From assembly GCA_037953745.1 (NCBI GenBank), contig JBAKBP010012319.1, positions 1-64,000 on the forward strand: a DNA stretch of 64,000 bases, written 5' to 3'. The notes under the pieces were generated by a model that had not been told where the DNA came from, searched no databases, and saw nothing but the letters and a program-made list of their open reading frames with translations. Positions within the stretch are counted from its first letter, which is position 1. The number at the start of each line of letters is the position of its first letter. This document shows, piece by piece, positions 26,204 to 36,465 of the stretch. The translations under genes were made by a program, and so were the position numbers. This DNA comes from Lithodes maja. Its lineage: Eukaryota; Arthropoda; Malacostraca; Decapoda; Lithodidae.

Positions 26204-29200
26204 ATGGAAGCCATTGATTTGGCGCTGTCCAATTATGTGACTAATACAAATAATGATGATAATGACGCTAATCATGATGATGTACCGGTAACAATAGATC
26301 ATGATTTCTATATGGTTAACGTTGTGGATATGCGGGGTGGAAAGGAGATTAAGGACTTGTCTAAGATAATTTCTTTATGTATAAAGAATAGAGTGTCCAA
26401 TTTCAAAATGGAATCGGCCATGGTCGCTGTAAAGATAATGGCATGTTCATCAACATTGTCTATAGAACTAACCAACCGCCAAGCTACCAGGAATGAATGT
26501 GTATATACCACTCTGGAGGATATTAGTGTGCGCAACGAATTTCGACCCATGGATACCAGAGCCGTGGTTTCGCGTGCAAGTAACACTATTCTCGATGGAT
26601 ATTTTGTTTGGGAGTTGGATTATGCGTCGAAAGGTGGCGACACCGACATTGAGAGATATAGGCTCATCACTAAAACTATGGACAATATAATGGGCGGCTT
26701 AGATACAATATGTGCGGATTGCTGTAGTACGATAGAAATGATCATATACGCATCCCAAATAGATTTATCGTTTGAATCTTACCAACAGGGTGGTAACTGT
26801 TATTTTGGGTACTATTTCTTGACAAAATCCGATTTGACCGGTCTGAAAATATGTTTTTATATAAAGGGTAAACATTTCCAAGACTATACCAATAGTCTTA
26901 GGCTTTTCAACCAGAACCAAAAAAATATCCACCATGTTATCGAATGTTCCTCATCCCCCGAATTAAAGCTGGATGTGGGGGGGACCTCCAATATGACCCT
27001 ACCCTTCTCGGCCAAAACTCTAGCGTCTCAAATATACGTGCCGACGCTGAGACAAAAAGATGGGATAGTGCTCTACCCTCACGTCGTCTACAACAGTGTG
27101 GGATTGGCGTCGGTGGATTCCAGCCAGAGCCTGCTTGAAAAGATGGCCATTGTGATTCGAGGCCAAAAGAAATTCTTGGAAAATTCAGAAACTCTCATAT
27201 TAATTAATGATATTAGGAACCAAGAGGTGTTTCAAAATGTGAAGATGGTGTTGGGTCAGGATTTCTATTTCCAGAAACATTTACTCGATACGGAGTTATG
27301 TGTACCCATGTTATCCTATTATCTAATAAATGGTGGTATTGACATCATTTTAACCAAAAAACCCACCAACCCCAATAAAAAAAAGAAGGACGCCGATGAT
27401 ACGAAACCATCTTTCTTTAACGAAGATCATTACGAGAAAGATAGCACTCTTTTTTTTTACTTTGCCTACGTACTCGCCAATAGGTTTATTGCGAGATATA
27501 ATATTGTCTCTGATGCCATGGGTTATTATAGAGCTATGGTATTATGCGGTAAGAAGCGATACAAGAAGGGACGACTCGGGGACAATTTCCAACGTTTCCA
27601 AAGGGAATGTCAGCGAGAGAAGGCATTTTTGGACGAGAAAGTTCTCATCCACACACCCACCACGAAAATGTGTAGAGCGTGCATTGGGGAATATATCGCT
27701 CGATACACTACGATAAACGCACAACAACACCCCCTGTTCTCGTGCCACCGTAGGACTTATCACAATGAGAACCTATGGGCGGAGATGGCCCAGAGTTTTG
27801 AGAATATATCCTTTGTTTACGACGCTAAAACCGCCCCCATCACCACCAACACATTTATGATACCGTTTAACTTGGCCATTTATTTTCAAGAAAGACAATA
27901 CCTACCATCAAAATGTAACCATGTTGAATCTGAGCAAATTCTGACCATTACCTCTAATTCCTTTGTCATTGAATTTTTGAGAGCCATTAAATATAATCAA
28001 TATTTTTCCGATATAGTAATATTATCTGACGTGTCGAGAGCTTTGGGATTTGAGTATGAGGAGGAACCACCCCCATCACAATTACCCACTCAAAATTTCA
28101 ACACGATTGATTGGGAATTTACGGATACCGACCAGGCATTAAACGAATACGAAGCCAACGTTCAAGATTTATTCATGGCATCGCCGGCGCCAGATGATCA
28201 TCATCATCGGCATATGGGTGGAAAGTGTTTGTCCTTTTTAACCAAATGTTCAAAATGGTATCACAAAGAGTACAACAATAACGATATTATAGATACCCTA
28301 TTTATGAATATTCGTAACAATAGAATACAGCAACTTCGGATGGGAAGACTCGAGAAAATTTTCACCGTTACATCCATACAAATGTTGGTTGAGAATAATA
28401 TCGTGAAGCCCATAAATTTTGGCGAAATGGAACTCAATATAGATGCCAATATTGTAAATTTTATGGTAACCAGTACCCTACAACGAGATCAACCACCGCC
28501 GCCTCCATCTTACCACCGTGATGACCCCCACGCATTATTTCAGAGTATGAATAGGCTAAAACTCTATATTATTCGGAAATTCCTCCCCATCTGTGTAGCG
28601 AATCTAGACTGGGAGGATATATTTGTGGTCACGTCAAATGTGCACGACATGGACCACAACTCGTTCCTGACATTTTCGACTCTCCTGATACTTGAGTGGA
28701 TCACTCCCCGACTCCCCAATTTATTGGCCAACACCAATCTTCCCCGGTGGGCCCTAAATATTTTGACTCCGTTAATGGAGAGGGAAAGGGCCCAACATCA
28801 CAAATACACCAATGAACATGACAATTTTCTCAAAAACGATGTGTTATTTGGATCGAATATCGAAGTTTTATTCAAAAAGCGACAACCCCGAGGACAAGCG
28901 CAAAGTCGGCCGGATAGGGAGAAGAAAATATTTTACTGCGTGTTCATGCATTGGCTATACACATTTGGTTATATTCACGACATTAATGGGGCAGAGTCCA
29001 TATTTGGTGACCTTTGTCTGGCTTTGTTCTCAAATTGGAAGTTTATATGCGAATTTGAAAACATTAGTAATAAAAATGATGGTAGTATTATTGTTGATAG
29101 GTTTAAAGCGCGTATTTTTGGGTATATGTACTACAGTACGGGTAGTATGTGTCATTTCAAGAATATTTTGGATGTGGAAATGCTAGCCATTCCGGCCATG

Positions 29201-32200
29201 AAAAATATCTGGGTTGATTTCATTAAACAAAATATTATAGACGTATATGCCGGTAAATTCATAAAGACGAGATTTATCAGATTTCTTTTTATAAAATTGG
29301 TTTTTGAATATCTATCGGGGGGTGGCGAGGAATTTCAACGAGAGAAGAAAAGGGTGGAAGAGATATTTCTCGGTAGCCAAAATCACGATGACGAATTTGT
29401 GGGAAATGTCCGACCCACACCCATCACCTCGGAAAAATTACACCAAAAGCGACCAAGAGAACAACTCGCCATTCTGAGAGGCATTTTATCCATAGATGGG
29501 CTAGATAAATGGAATAGTTTTTTATTGGCGAATGAAGAGTATTGCAATAACGTAATCAGCGGAGGCACTCGGCAAATGGATAATACTTCCGTCGCTATCT
29601 TAAATAATAAAGCCATTCTTAATTCATATATTCTACGATTTTACCTAAAATATCCGACATTTAAAAACTTTATCCATACGTACTTTAATATTAGCAATCT
29701 AAGCGAATTCGAATGTGGCATCGAAATGGACGACTCGTCCAAGGACACCTATACGGTCACACCCACGGGTACAAAGTGGTCTTCTCAATTTTTGCCATGT
29801 TCTAAGGATGGTAGTGATAATACAATTAGCTGTGGAAGTGATTGTCTCCCGGGAATTCGCGTGTGTAAGAATTTCGGTCAGGGTATGTACAACCCCAAAT
29901 ATACAGACATATTTGGAATACAGAATGTTATCGCGGGACGATCGTTGGCCGCCAAGGGGAATATTGTCCACACCCCGGATTCGTGCAACGGTTTCAGCGT
30001 GCCGGAATTTTACGACTATTTGTATAACCCGGCCGAGGTGGTTGAATTGACCAAGATATTGTTATATGTTGACATAGGCAAGCTAGAGAAATGTGTTAAT
30101 GGATATTTCGGGAGGAGAATACTGAAACTCGACATTGATGACAATGTTAGCGGAAAATATGGTTTAATCGTCTTCAATAGTGAATGGTCTCATATTGGTC
30201 GAGGTTATAAAGACAAACTAAATGGTCATGTCGTGACAGGACAATTACGGATTCGGGAAACACATTCGTCGTTTGCCAATGCCGATTCGACACCAGAGAA
30301 TGATATTTATCAATCACTCATAAATGAAATTGTCACCGATAGAGAGGCCACCTTTCTTCATTCCAAGTGTTTCATCTTCTTCCAGCGGCCCTCCCCTTCC
30401 TCCTCCTCCTTTGGAAGAAGAAAAAGTATCCGTAAAGTGGCTTTGGGGGATTGTCACCTTACATTCTCACCCGCCAAACATGTATTCAAATTACTAAACA
30501 TATCATCTTCCCCGCCCAGGACGCGGGGTTATGAGGAGGAAGTTATATTAGCAATGGTTACATTAACCACCAAAAAAAAGGAGAAAGTTAATCGAGAAAA
30601 GAGGCTAGAGGTGAGAGAGAAGCGGGGTGGCAATATCGATATCCTACTGTCACTGACTGAAAATTCTAAACTGGAGAGCATTTTCAACTCTTATCATTCC
30701 CAACCGGGCCCTAGACCGCTAATCAAATCGAAGGATGTGACGAAGAGCCTTTTACTTTCCCCTAAACCCGGATTAATGTTAGCCTTCGGTGCCGACTCCC
30801 ATTATTATAGTCTAATGGATTTCCTTAAGGATATTGATATGCAATTGCACACCTTCTGTAAACATGAATTGGATTACGATCAATTCATGTATTGCATGCA
30901 ATCCTTTGAACATAGCGACCTTTTACTTATCTTGCGCCATCTTATGAATAGTCCCGATTTCCTTATAGGGTTGAGCATTGTACATTTTTATCTCGCCCAT
31001 TGTCCGGATGGAGAAAGGCTATCCGTCGCCGATATAAAAAACTATCTCGATAGGGTGCCAAGCCTAAATGAGTTAAAAAAGGTCCTATTGGAAAATAAGA
31101 GTATTATGAGACTCTTTAGACACGTTCTTTATTATATAGGATACATGGGTGTCCTTTCGACCTGCGACGGTGAATATGGTAGTCATTTACATTTTGTCAT
31201 CTTTCAAACCGCATTTAATTTAATAAAAAAGACTATAGTGTCCTTTGTTGGTATTATGGGTAATGAGGGAAAGTCACTCTATATATCATTATTAAAAAAT
31301 TATATTTTCGGTGATAGTTTTGCTAACGCCAGTATCAGCGTGTTTAATGTTTCGGGTGACGGATCCAGTGCTGCTACGCCAAATTTAAATTTTTTGGGTA
31401 CATCTATAGGAGTGTTTGTCGACGAGGCAAACAATCAACAGAATGTAAACCATTTATTTTTGCGGTCATGTGAACGGAATCTTCAAATGGCAATATCCGG
31501 AGTTAAACGGAAACACCCGCAGGACCCTACCGACGACGATCCACCGCATGAGAAGCGGGCCAGAAGAATTGAACCAAGGGAGAAATGTTTTAAAAACACA
31601 GCGAAATTATTGTGCCTCAAGACGCTCACTTTCTGGCAAAAAGGTGTCGTTAGTAGACACATGAATGTCGCTTCATTCATCAAATGGTTGGGCTTAAAGG
31701 ATTATTCCTTCTCGGATTTTTTTTTTAAATCAGATACCATTCTCAATGACGCAATCAAGGGCGTTTTCTCCCCTCGTTATACCAATTTTGTGGAAGATAC
31801 CCAACACGATACCATGTTTTTAATCAATACAGCAAAGACGCATTTAAATATGCAAGAGCTTCAAACCCTCAGTATGAATATGATTTACGTGACCAATAAT
31901 AGCTTAGAGGTATATCTAGATTTTGAAAACGCCAATTATAATCAGAACATTACAGATAAAACTCAAACGTACGATTTCCCCGAAAGAGTCATCCTCGAAA
32001 GATTAGCTCGCGATAAAGTCAACATTCTGAAATTTACCGGGAGACACCATGACAGTGTTATAAAGGATGTGGTCCTATTCTATCATGGCGGCGGCCGTGA
32101 TACCAACCCCCGGGGGAATAATAATAATAATAATTTTCCGGCGGGTATGTATCCCTCATCTTCCAACAATAATAATAATAATAAACACACCAAATCCATC

Positions 32201-33541
32201 AAAACCTTTGCTCATCCAACCGGCTATGGAATAGTTGACAGTATTGTTCGAGACTGTCCCAATGCCTTTATTGTAAATTCGTCGAATTTTGGCTCGGGGG
32301 ACCCAGAGAATAATAGGAAGAAGAAATGTACTTCCCAGCTAATCAAAATGATTGCTTCCCGTGACTCAATGATGAATGTGAGAAATTTATACGAAAGTGC
32401 ACAGGGTATATCCGTAACTTGCACCCCAATTTTATCATCGAATAGTTTTGAGCAAGAATTTGATATAGATAGTGCGCTCCAAAAACGGTTCGTAAACTTT
32501 AGTTTCAATACAGAAAATGACTCGAAAACCTTTAGCCAAAATGTGCACAATTACATTTCCATGTTGGCGACGGTGATACAAAATCCACCCCCAAAAAGGG
32601 ACACCCACCGGAATTTTGTCCAACTAAAGAATATCGCCACCCAGATATTGAAGGATGATGATGGCAAGGATCTTAATAATGACTATTGTATCTATCTGGA
32701 AAAACTGGTCCACATTATCAGAAAAACTGGAATGTTTCCCGAACTAGCTGTAAACGAATCGCGCATTGGACGGGCCATGCAAACCTTTTTTACCCTCTAT
32801 GCCTCGGTGATGTTTAGAGGAGACCGGGATGGTTTTAAATACTGTCTGACAAACGCCAAAGAGTTGGAATCTATGCGTGTTGGTATAGTGGGCAATTTCA
32901 TGAGTTTCACTAGAGATGTTGAAATTATTATGGGTAATATTTTGTTCCTAATGACCATAAAATATACTAACATTCAGTGTATTCACCAACAACTTATCGA
33001 CCCAACCATATTACTATTACACTTAGAAGACGTTGATAAACATTCGTATAAGGAAATCATATTTATTCCATATATATTATCTTCACAAAATTCTAGTAAT
33101 AACCTTCACCTTGCCGAAATTATTGATCGGGGTTATCATACGGATAAACTTTCGCTTATCGATTATCAATATGCGTGTAATCACATTCATATAATTTTAG
33201 AGAAAATGGCAATACATGATAAGGAACTTAATATTATTCTCAATAATATATTATACAATACCCATGCCCTAAAGAGACATTTTAAAAGTTTAATTTATAT
33301 ATATATATATATATATGAATATATAATAAAATGCAATCTAGGAGAAACTTTTTCAATTTTTAATGAAGATGAGGAAATTGATTATTACCCAATTCTAGTA
33401 ATGGGTGATTTTAAATTTCAATACACAATTAACAATGAACCGAAACATGCTGCCATTGTAGATGCCATCTGTGATAGGATGGGAACTCTGAGGCGGGATC
33501 TGTGTTGTCCCAAATGCATCGATAGAATATGGAGCAAATAG
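26204..33541 (+). CDS. Giant superfamily 3 (D5/P143-like) helicase-type protein, 2445 residues
   Basis: One uninterrupted frame. The nucleotide-binding core is in the C-terminal third: VGIMGNEGKSLY (Walker A, K1690), IGVFVDEAN (Walker B, D1740-E1741), a sensor-like MIYVTNNS at about 1897, and SVTCTPILSSN followed by a conserved arginine in LQKRFVNFSF (about R2095). This set is that of SF3 helicases such as poxvirus D5 and the baculovirus P143 group, which unwind viral DNA at origins and are often joined to a primase. The first 1,600 residues would hold a primase or scaffold region, but I found no motif there. Asn runs from AAT repeats lie at about 1968-1990, between Walker B and the arginine, and explain the wide spacing. 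Among viruses, very long helicases occur in nimaviruses. No stop or frameshift is visible, so this gene has decayed least. Confidence 0.75.
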   Translation: MEAIDLALSNYVTNTNNDDNDANHDDVPVTIDHDFYMVNVVDMRGGKEIKDLSKIISLCIKNRVSNFKMESAMVAVKIMACSSTLSIELTNRQATRNECVYTTLEDISVRNEFRPMDTRAVVSRASNTILDGYFVWELDYASKGGDTDIERYRLITKTMDNIMGGLDTICADCCSTIEMIIYASQIDLSFESYQQGGNCYFGYYFLTKSDLTGLKICFYIKGKHFQDYTNSLRLFNQNQKNIHHVIECSSSPELKLDVGGTSNMTLPFSAKTLASQIYVPTLRQKDGIVLYPHVVYNSVGLASVDSSQSLLEKMAIVIRGQKKFLENSETLILINDIRNQEVFQNVKMVLGQDFYFQKHLLDTELCVPMLSYYLINGGIDIILTKKPTNPNKKKKDADDTKPSFFNEDHYEKDSTLFFYFAYVLANRFIARYNIVSDAMGYYRAMVLCGKKRYKKGRLGDNFQRFQRECQREKAFLDEKVLIHTPTTKMCRACIGEYIARYTTINAQQHPLFSCHRRTYHNENLWAEMAQSFENISFVYDAKTAPITTNTFMIPFNLAIYFQERQYLPSKCNHVESEQILTITSNSFVIEFLRAIKYNQYFSDIVILSDVSRALGFEYEEEPPPSQLPTQNFNTIDWEFTDTDQALNEYEANVQDLFMASPAPDDHHHRHMGGKCLSFLTKCSKWYHKEYNNNDIIDTLFMNIRNNRIQQLRMGRLEKIFTVTSIQMLVENNIVKPINFGEMELNIDANIVNFMVTSTLQRDQPPPPPSYHRDDPHALFQSMNRLKLYIIRKFLPICVANLDWEDIFVVTSNVHDMDHNSFLTFSTLLILEWITPRLPNLLANTNLPRWALNILTPLMERERAQHHKYTNEHDNFLKNDVLFGSNIEVLFKKRQPRGQAQSRPDREKKIFYCVFMHWLYTFGYIHDINGAESIFGDLCLALFSNWKFICEFENISNKNDGSIIVDRFKARIFGYMYYSTGSMCHFKNILDVEMLAIPAMKNIWVDFIKQNIIDVYAGKFIKTRFIRFLFIKLVFEYLSGGGEEFQREKKRVEEIFLGSQNHDDEFVGNVRPTPITSEKLHQKRPREQLAILRGILSIDGLDKWNSFLLANEEYCNNVISGGTRQMDNTSVAILNNKAILNSYILRFYLKYPTFKNFIHTYFNISNLSEFECGIEMDDSSKDTYTVTPTGTKWSSQFLPCSKDGSDNTISCGSDCLPGIRVCKNFGQGMYNPKYTDIFGIQNVIAGRSLAAKGNIVHTPDSCNGFSVPEFYDYLYNPAEVVELTKILLYVDIGKLEKCVNGYFGRRILKLDIDDNVSGKYGLIVFNSEWSHIGRGYKDKLNGHVVTGQLRIRETHSSFANADSTPENDIYQSLINEIVTDREATFLHSKCFIFFQRPSPSSSSFGRRKSIRKVALGDCHLTFSPAKHVFKLLNISSSPPRTRGYEEEVILAMVTLTTKKKEKVNREKRLEVREKRGGNIDILLSLTENSKLESIFNSYHSQPGPRPLIKSKDVTKSLLLSPKPGLMLAFGADSHYYSLMDFLKDIDMQLHTFCKHELDYDQFMYCMQSFEHSDLLLILRHLMNSPDFLIGLSIVHFYLAHCPDGERLSVADIKNYLDRVPSLNELKKVLLENKSIMRLFRHVLYYIGYMGVLSTCDGEYGSHLHFVIFQTAFNLIKKTIVSFVGIMGNEGKSLYISLLKNYIFGDSFANASISVFNVSGDGSSAATPNLNFLGTSIGVFVDEANNQQNVNHLFLRSCERNLQMAISGVKRKHPQDPTDDDPPHEKRARRIEPREKCFKNTAKLLCLKTLTFWQKGVVSRHMNVASFIKWLGLKDYSFSDFFFKSDTILNDAIKGVFSPRYTNFVEDTQHDTMFLINTAKTHLNMQELQTLSMNMIYVTNNSLEVYLDFENANYNQNITDKTQTYDFPERVILERLARDKVNILKFTGRHHDSVIKDVVLFYHGGGRDTNPRGNNNNNNFPAGMYPSSSNNNNNNKHTKSIKTFAHPTGYGIVDSIVRDCPNAFIVNSSNFGSGDPENNRKKKCTSQLIKMIASRDSMMNVRNLYESAQGISVTCTPILSSNSFEQEFDIDSALQKRFVNFSFNTENDSKTFSQNVHNYISMLATVIQNPPPKRDTHRNFVQLKNIATQILKDDDGKDLNNDYCIYLEKLVHIIRKTGMFPELAVNESRIGRAMQTFFTLYASVMFRGDRDGFKYCLTNAKELESMRVGIVGNFMSFTRDVEIIMGNILFLMTIKYTNIQCIHQQLIDPTILLLHLEDVDKHSYKEIIFIPYILSSQNSSNNLHLAEIIDRGYHTDKLSLIDYQYACNHIHIILEKMAIHDKELNIILNNILYNTHALKRHFKSLIYIYIYIYEYIIKCNLGETFSIFNEDEEIDYYPILVMGDFKFQYTINNEPKHAAIVDAICDRMGTLRRDLCCPKCIDRIWSK

Positions 33542-34205
33542 TAACCGTAAAGGGTGGCTATATATATATATCCAATCCAAGACACATTCGTCCTCAATCA
33601 TTAATATTCCACCGTATCAACCCCACCACACCTCACAGGCTCTGACGATGGAAACTCTGACCCCTCCTACCCCGACCTCTCCTCCAACCCCTCCACCCAT
33701 GGAAGCTTATCAGTCTTCCGAATATTCGACGACTGAGACCCCCCAACAGTCTCCAACTTTAATACCCACATCGACCGTAATCATAATGCTTCCCCAACAA
33801 GCTCCCCCCAATGTAATAATTAATGGACCGACACCACCACCGATAACACAAATACCTCGATAGAAAATGGAGCAAACAGTAACCGTAAAGGGTGGTGGTG
33901 TGTTGGCTATATATATCCAGTCCAAGACACATTCTTCCTCAATCATTAATCTTCCACCTTATCCCCCCCACCACACCTCACCGGCTCTGACGATGGAAAC
34001 TCCGACCCCTCCTCCGACCCCTCCTCCGACCCCTCCACCCATGGAAGCTTATCAATCTTCCGAATATTCGAAGACTAATATCCCCCAGCAGTCCCCAACT
34101 GTAATACCCACATCGACCTTAATCATAATTCTCCCCCAACCACCTCCCCCCAATGTAATAATTAATGGATTGGTGTCACCACCACCGACACCACCACCAC
34201 CACCA
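33525..34205. repeat. Tandem duplication of about 345 bp
   Basis: From the 3' end of the helicase gene (GGAGCAAATAGTAACCGTAA) through the first Pro-rich gene, the sequence is repeated at about 33,868-34,205. Each copy carries its own TATA and ATG, so duplication created a second gene. Confidence 0.9.
33648..33863 (+). CDS. Pro/Thr-rich small protein, copy 1 (71 residues)
   Basis: The frame starts METLTPPTPTSPPTPPPMEA and contains SSEYSTTETPQQSP and PNVIINGPTPPP. TATATATATAT at about 33,561-33,571 lies about 80-90 bases upstream. No domain; low-complexity proteins of this type can be secreted or structural, but no signal peptide is seen. Function unknown. Confidence 0.55.
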   Translation: METLTPPTPTSPPTPPPMEAYQSSEYSTTETPQQSPTLIPTSTVIIMLPQQAPPNVIINGPTPPPITQIPR

Positions 34206-34310
34206 CCACCACCGACACCACCACCGACACCACCACCGACACCACCACCAAAACCCTACTCATGGTATAGGAACTTACTACTCTGGTTAACCCCTTCATA
34301 TGTTATTTAA
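33993..34310 (+). CDS. Pro/Thr-rich small protein, copy 2 (105 residues)
   Basis: A paralogue of the preceding gene, with an expanded PPTPPPTPPP run (ACCACCGACACC repeats, about 34,185-34,250) and a hydrophobic end, YRNLLLWLTPSYVI. A longer in-frame start at 33,867 exists, but it sits in the duplicated end of the helicase gene, upstream of the TATATATA box at about 33,908, so I chose the ATG that matches copy 1. Confidence 0.55.
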   Translation: METPTPPPTPPPTPPPMEAYQSSEYSKTNIPQQSPTVIPTSTLIIILPQPPPPNVIINGLVSPPPTPPPPPPPPTPPPTPPPTPPPKPYSWYRNLLLWLTPSYVI

Positions 34311-34429
34311 CCAGAAAAATTAGTTTCTTTTCCATCCAAATGTGTAAGGGGTTACTCTGTTTTTATTTAGGACTTTACTACTCACACACCTCCATATCAT
34401 ATGAATCTATGTGGGATTTTTGTTTTACA

Positions 34430-34470
34430 ATAAATTTTATTTAACCAGAAAACGCGTTTCTTTTCTTCCT
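34430..34470 (+). terminator. Palindromic poly(A) / shared 3' module between convergent genes
   Basis: AATAAATTTTATTTAACCAG and AAAACGCGTTTCTTTTC. It stands between the Pro-rich gene (plus) and the integrase gene (minus) and offers AATAAA on both strands. A partial copy lies at 34,308-34,335. Confidence 0.6.
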
Positions 34471-34534
34471 CGACTTGTGTTGTGAAATATTTTTCTAAAG
34501 GGTTAAAACCTTACATTTGCCCGCTAAAGGTTAA

Positions 34535-35914
34535 TTATTCTATGGAATTTTTACACTGGGAACAGGAACATCCATTATTACATAATATACCTATGCATCT
34601 ACATGGACAACGCCCGTTGATACATCCGGTGATACATCGACAACATATTATACTCTCTATATGATTAGGTGGGTTGTCCATGAGAATGGCATGTTTGAAG
34701 GAAATTGTATTCGATTGATTTATCCCTTTAGGAATTTTATATTTTTTCTCAGATACCATATGTAATTGGTATACTTTGAATTTTTCTTTGATGGTGAAAC
34801 CCAAGCCTGTTCGAATTGTATAATTCCCCTCTTCGTCACAGTTTATGATATAACCAATGAAATTACTATGGCTGAGTTTTCCTAACTTATATGTTTTGGG
34901 GATGGGTATGAGGACCTTGCAATGTATCGCTATAGGCTTAGGAAGAGGCGATGTCATTTTTTTGGCATTGGTTACCATATTATTTGTGGTAATTTGGTTA
35001 CCAAATAGAGCCGAACGAGGCGACATTCCTATAGTTCTATTGTGAGATATATTTTTGATATATTGAATTATGCTGAGGGCCTCTACCCAATTCTTACAGG
35101 GGTATCGGTCATCGTTCAATACCCCCTTGAGTATATCAACGATACACGCATTCGATCTCTCTACGCTTCCTTGTGATTGAGGATGATATGGTCGCCCTCG
35201 AATGATTTTGGTGTCTGGCCAGTACAGTCCAATCAACTCTTCCAGGGAACGGCCAAACTCGGCACCATTATCCGTTTGGATGATCATAGGTGGTCCGAAC
35301 AATCGAAATATATTATCTATGGATAATACCACTTCATTTGAGGTTTTGGTTTTGAGAGCGCGTAAAACGCAAAATTTTGTCGCATGATCTTGATAATTTA
35401 GTATATAATTATAGCCTTGGCTGCTATCCTTCAGCATGCAAATTAAATCTACCTGGACTCTCTCGCCAAAATTGTGTGAAATTATAGGTTTTACAACAAT
35501 ATTTTGTGTACAAGTTAGTCTTGTTTTTAGATTGCACACCGTACAATTTTTTATAAATATTTTGATCAATTGCATGGATACATTAGCTACAGTTTCGTGC
35601 ACTTTTCTATAGGTAGTTTTTTCCCCCCTATGACCCAATGCAGAATGAGCGTCCCTGATGGTATCGTACAGTTGCTCCATATATATTATATACTTGTCGG
35701 TTTTTTTATGGACGAGTCGAATGTCTCCCAAATAATGTCGTGTTTTGTATGTGCGGTTGATATGGTATTCTTTGGTAGTTTTTTTCTTTGTCGATTGAAG
35801 TCCATGGATATATTTATCAATTTTTTCTTTTGTGAAAATACTATTTTTGTTATTTTGTCTAGTTGAAGCGTACATTTGTGATACAGTCTCATTGAAGCTA
35901 TTTCTTTCCTCCAT
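34535..35914 (-). CDS. Retroviral-type DDE integrase with Cys-rich tail (459 residues)
   Basis: Zinc-binding HHCC: H90, H95, C124, C127. Catalytic triad D156 (QVDLICM), D215 (QTDNGAEF) and E252 (SQGSVERSN), with 36 residues between the last two. This is the rve fold used by retroviruses, Maverick/Polinton and Ginger-type elements. The last 35 residues contain 11 or more Cys (CRCITGCINGRCPCRC and CSCSQC), a CXC-like tail also found in stand-alone integrase genes of arthropods. No reverse transcriptase, protein-primed polymerase or other Polinton gene lies nearby, so it is either a domesticated or captured integrase or the integration enzyme of the viral element. The frame is intact. TTATAAAAA directly precedes the ATG. 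A relict of another copy lies at 4,488-4,540. Confidence 0.8.
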   Translation of the reverse strand: MEERNSFNETVSQMYASTRQNNKNSIFTKEKIDKYIHGLQSTKKKTTKEYHINRTYKTRHYLGDIRLVHKKTDKYIIYMEQLYDTIRDAHSALGHRGEKTTYRKVHETVANVSMQLIKIFIKNCTVCNLKTRLTCTQNIVVKPIISHNFGERVQVDLICMLKDSSQGYNYILNYQDHATKFCVLRALKTKTSNEVVLSIDNIFRLFGPPMIIQTDNGAEFGRSLEELIGLYWPDTKIIRGRPYHPQSQGSVERSNACIVDILKGVLNDDRYPCKNWVEALSIIQYIKNISHNRTIGMSPRSALFGNQITTNNMVTNAKKMTSPLPKPIAIHCKVLIPIPKTYKLGKLSHSNFIGYIINCDEEGNYTIRTGLGFTIKEKFKVYQLHMVSEKKYKIPKGINQSNTISFKHAILMDNPPNHIESIICCRCITGCINGRCPCRCIGILCNNGCSCSQCKNSIE

Positions 35915-35979
35915 TTTTTATAATTAATTGTTGGGGGTGGAATTAAATATATATATATATAAAGTATATAAAATAAAAA

Positions 35980-36465
35980 ATGATCATTATTGATATTCTA
36001 TTATTAACTCTATTAGTGTATTATATATATTTGTACATACATATAAGAGAGAAGAATTTAGCAGACATAATAAAAACTCAAAATATATACAAAATTCCTT
36101 TATTAAAGAAAAGAGTCAACGCCAAAGAGTTCTTAATATATGCCTATATGGTTAAATATACAAGAGAAAATCTAAAACACCCCCTTTGTGGAGATTTAAC
36201 TGGATGGCTACATTATACCATGTTTATTGCATCTAAAGTTTTTATCCAGATGCAATATGATAAGAGGGAAGGAACAGATTTTAAAAATATTACCCTATCA
36301 GAAATATTGTCCGAAAAGGTTTCGGATATGAATGTTAATAGAGAATATTTAGACATAATATTTAAAGATGAATTTGATTCGATAAAACACCATCCCAATA
36401 TACCAAAAGGATATGAGATTACTCCGCAATTGTTAAAGAGACCCTTTTGTATTAGTTATATCTAG
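35980..36465 (+). CDS. Membrane-anchored protein, unknown family (161 residues)
   Basis: A single N-terminal hydrophobic helix, MIIIDILLLTLLVYYIYLYI, is followed by a charged region (HIREKNLADIIK) and about 110 residues without further membrane segments. ATATATATATATATAAAG lies about 20-40 bases upstream. The layout (N-terminal anchor, short soluble domain) is common to virion envelope proteins, including oral infectivity factors, but no signature is seen. It is divergent from the integrase gene and convergent with the next gene. Confidence 0.55.
   Translation: MIIIDILLLTLLVYYIYLYIHIREKNLADIIKTQNIYKIPLLKKRVNAKEFLIYAYMVKYTRENLKHPLCGDLTGWLHYTMFIASKVFIQMQYDKREGTDFKNITLSEILSEKVSDMNVNREYLDIIFKDEFDSIKHHPNIPKGYEITPQLLKRPFCISYI

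Noticed and set aside
29699..29971. Minus-strand and shifted frames inside the helicase gene
   Set aside because: Short, without promoters, and fully overlapped by the 2445-codon frame with recognisable motifs.
33867..33992. Longer start of the second Pro-rich protein
   Set aside because: The extension reads through the copied end of the helicase gene and the TATA box; the ATG at 33,993 matches copy 1.
34535..35914. Reading the 1-38 kb region as a Polinton/Maverick because of the integrase
   Set aside because: No protein-primed DNA polymerase, adenain-type protease, packaging ATPase or double jelly-roll capsid gene was found, and the region is too long.
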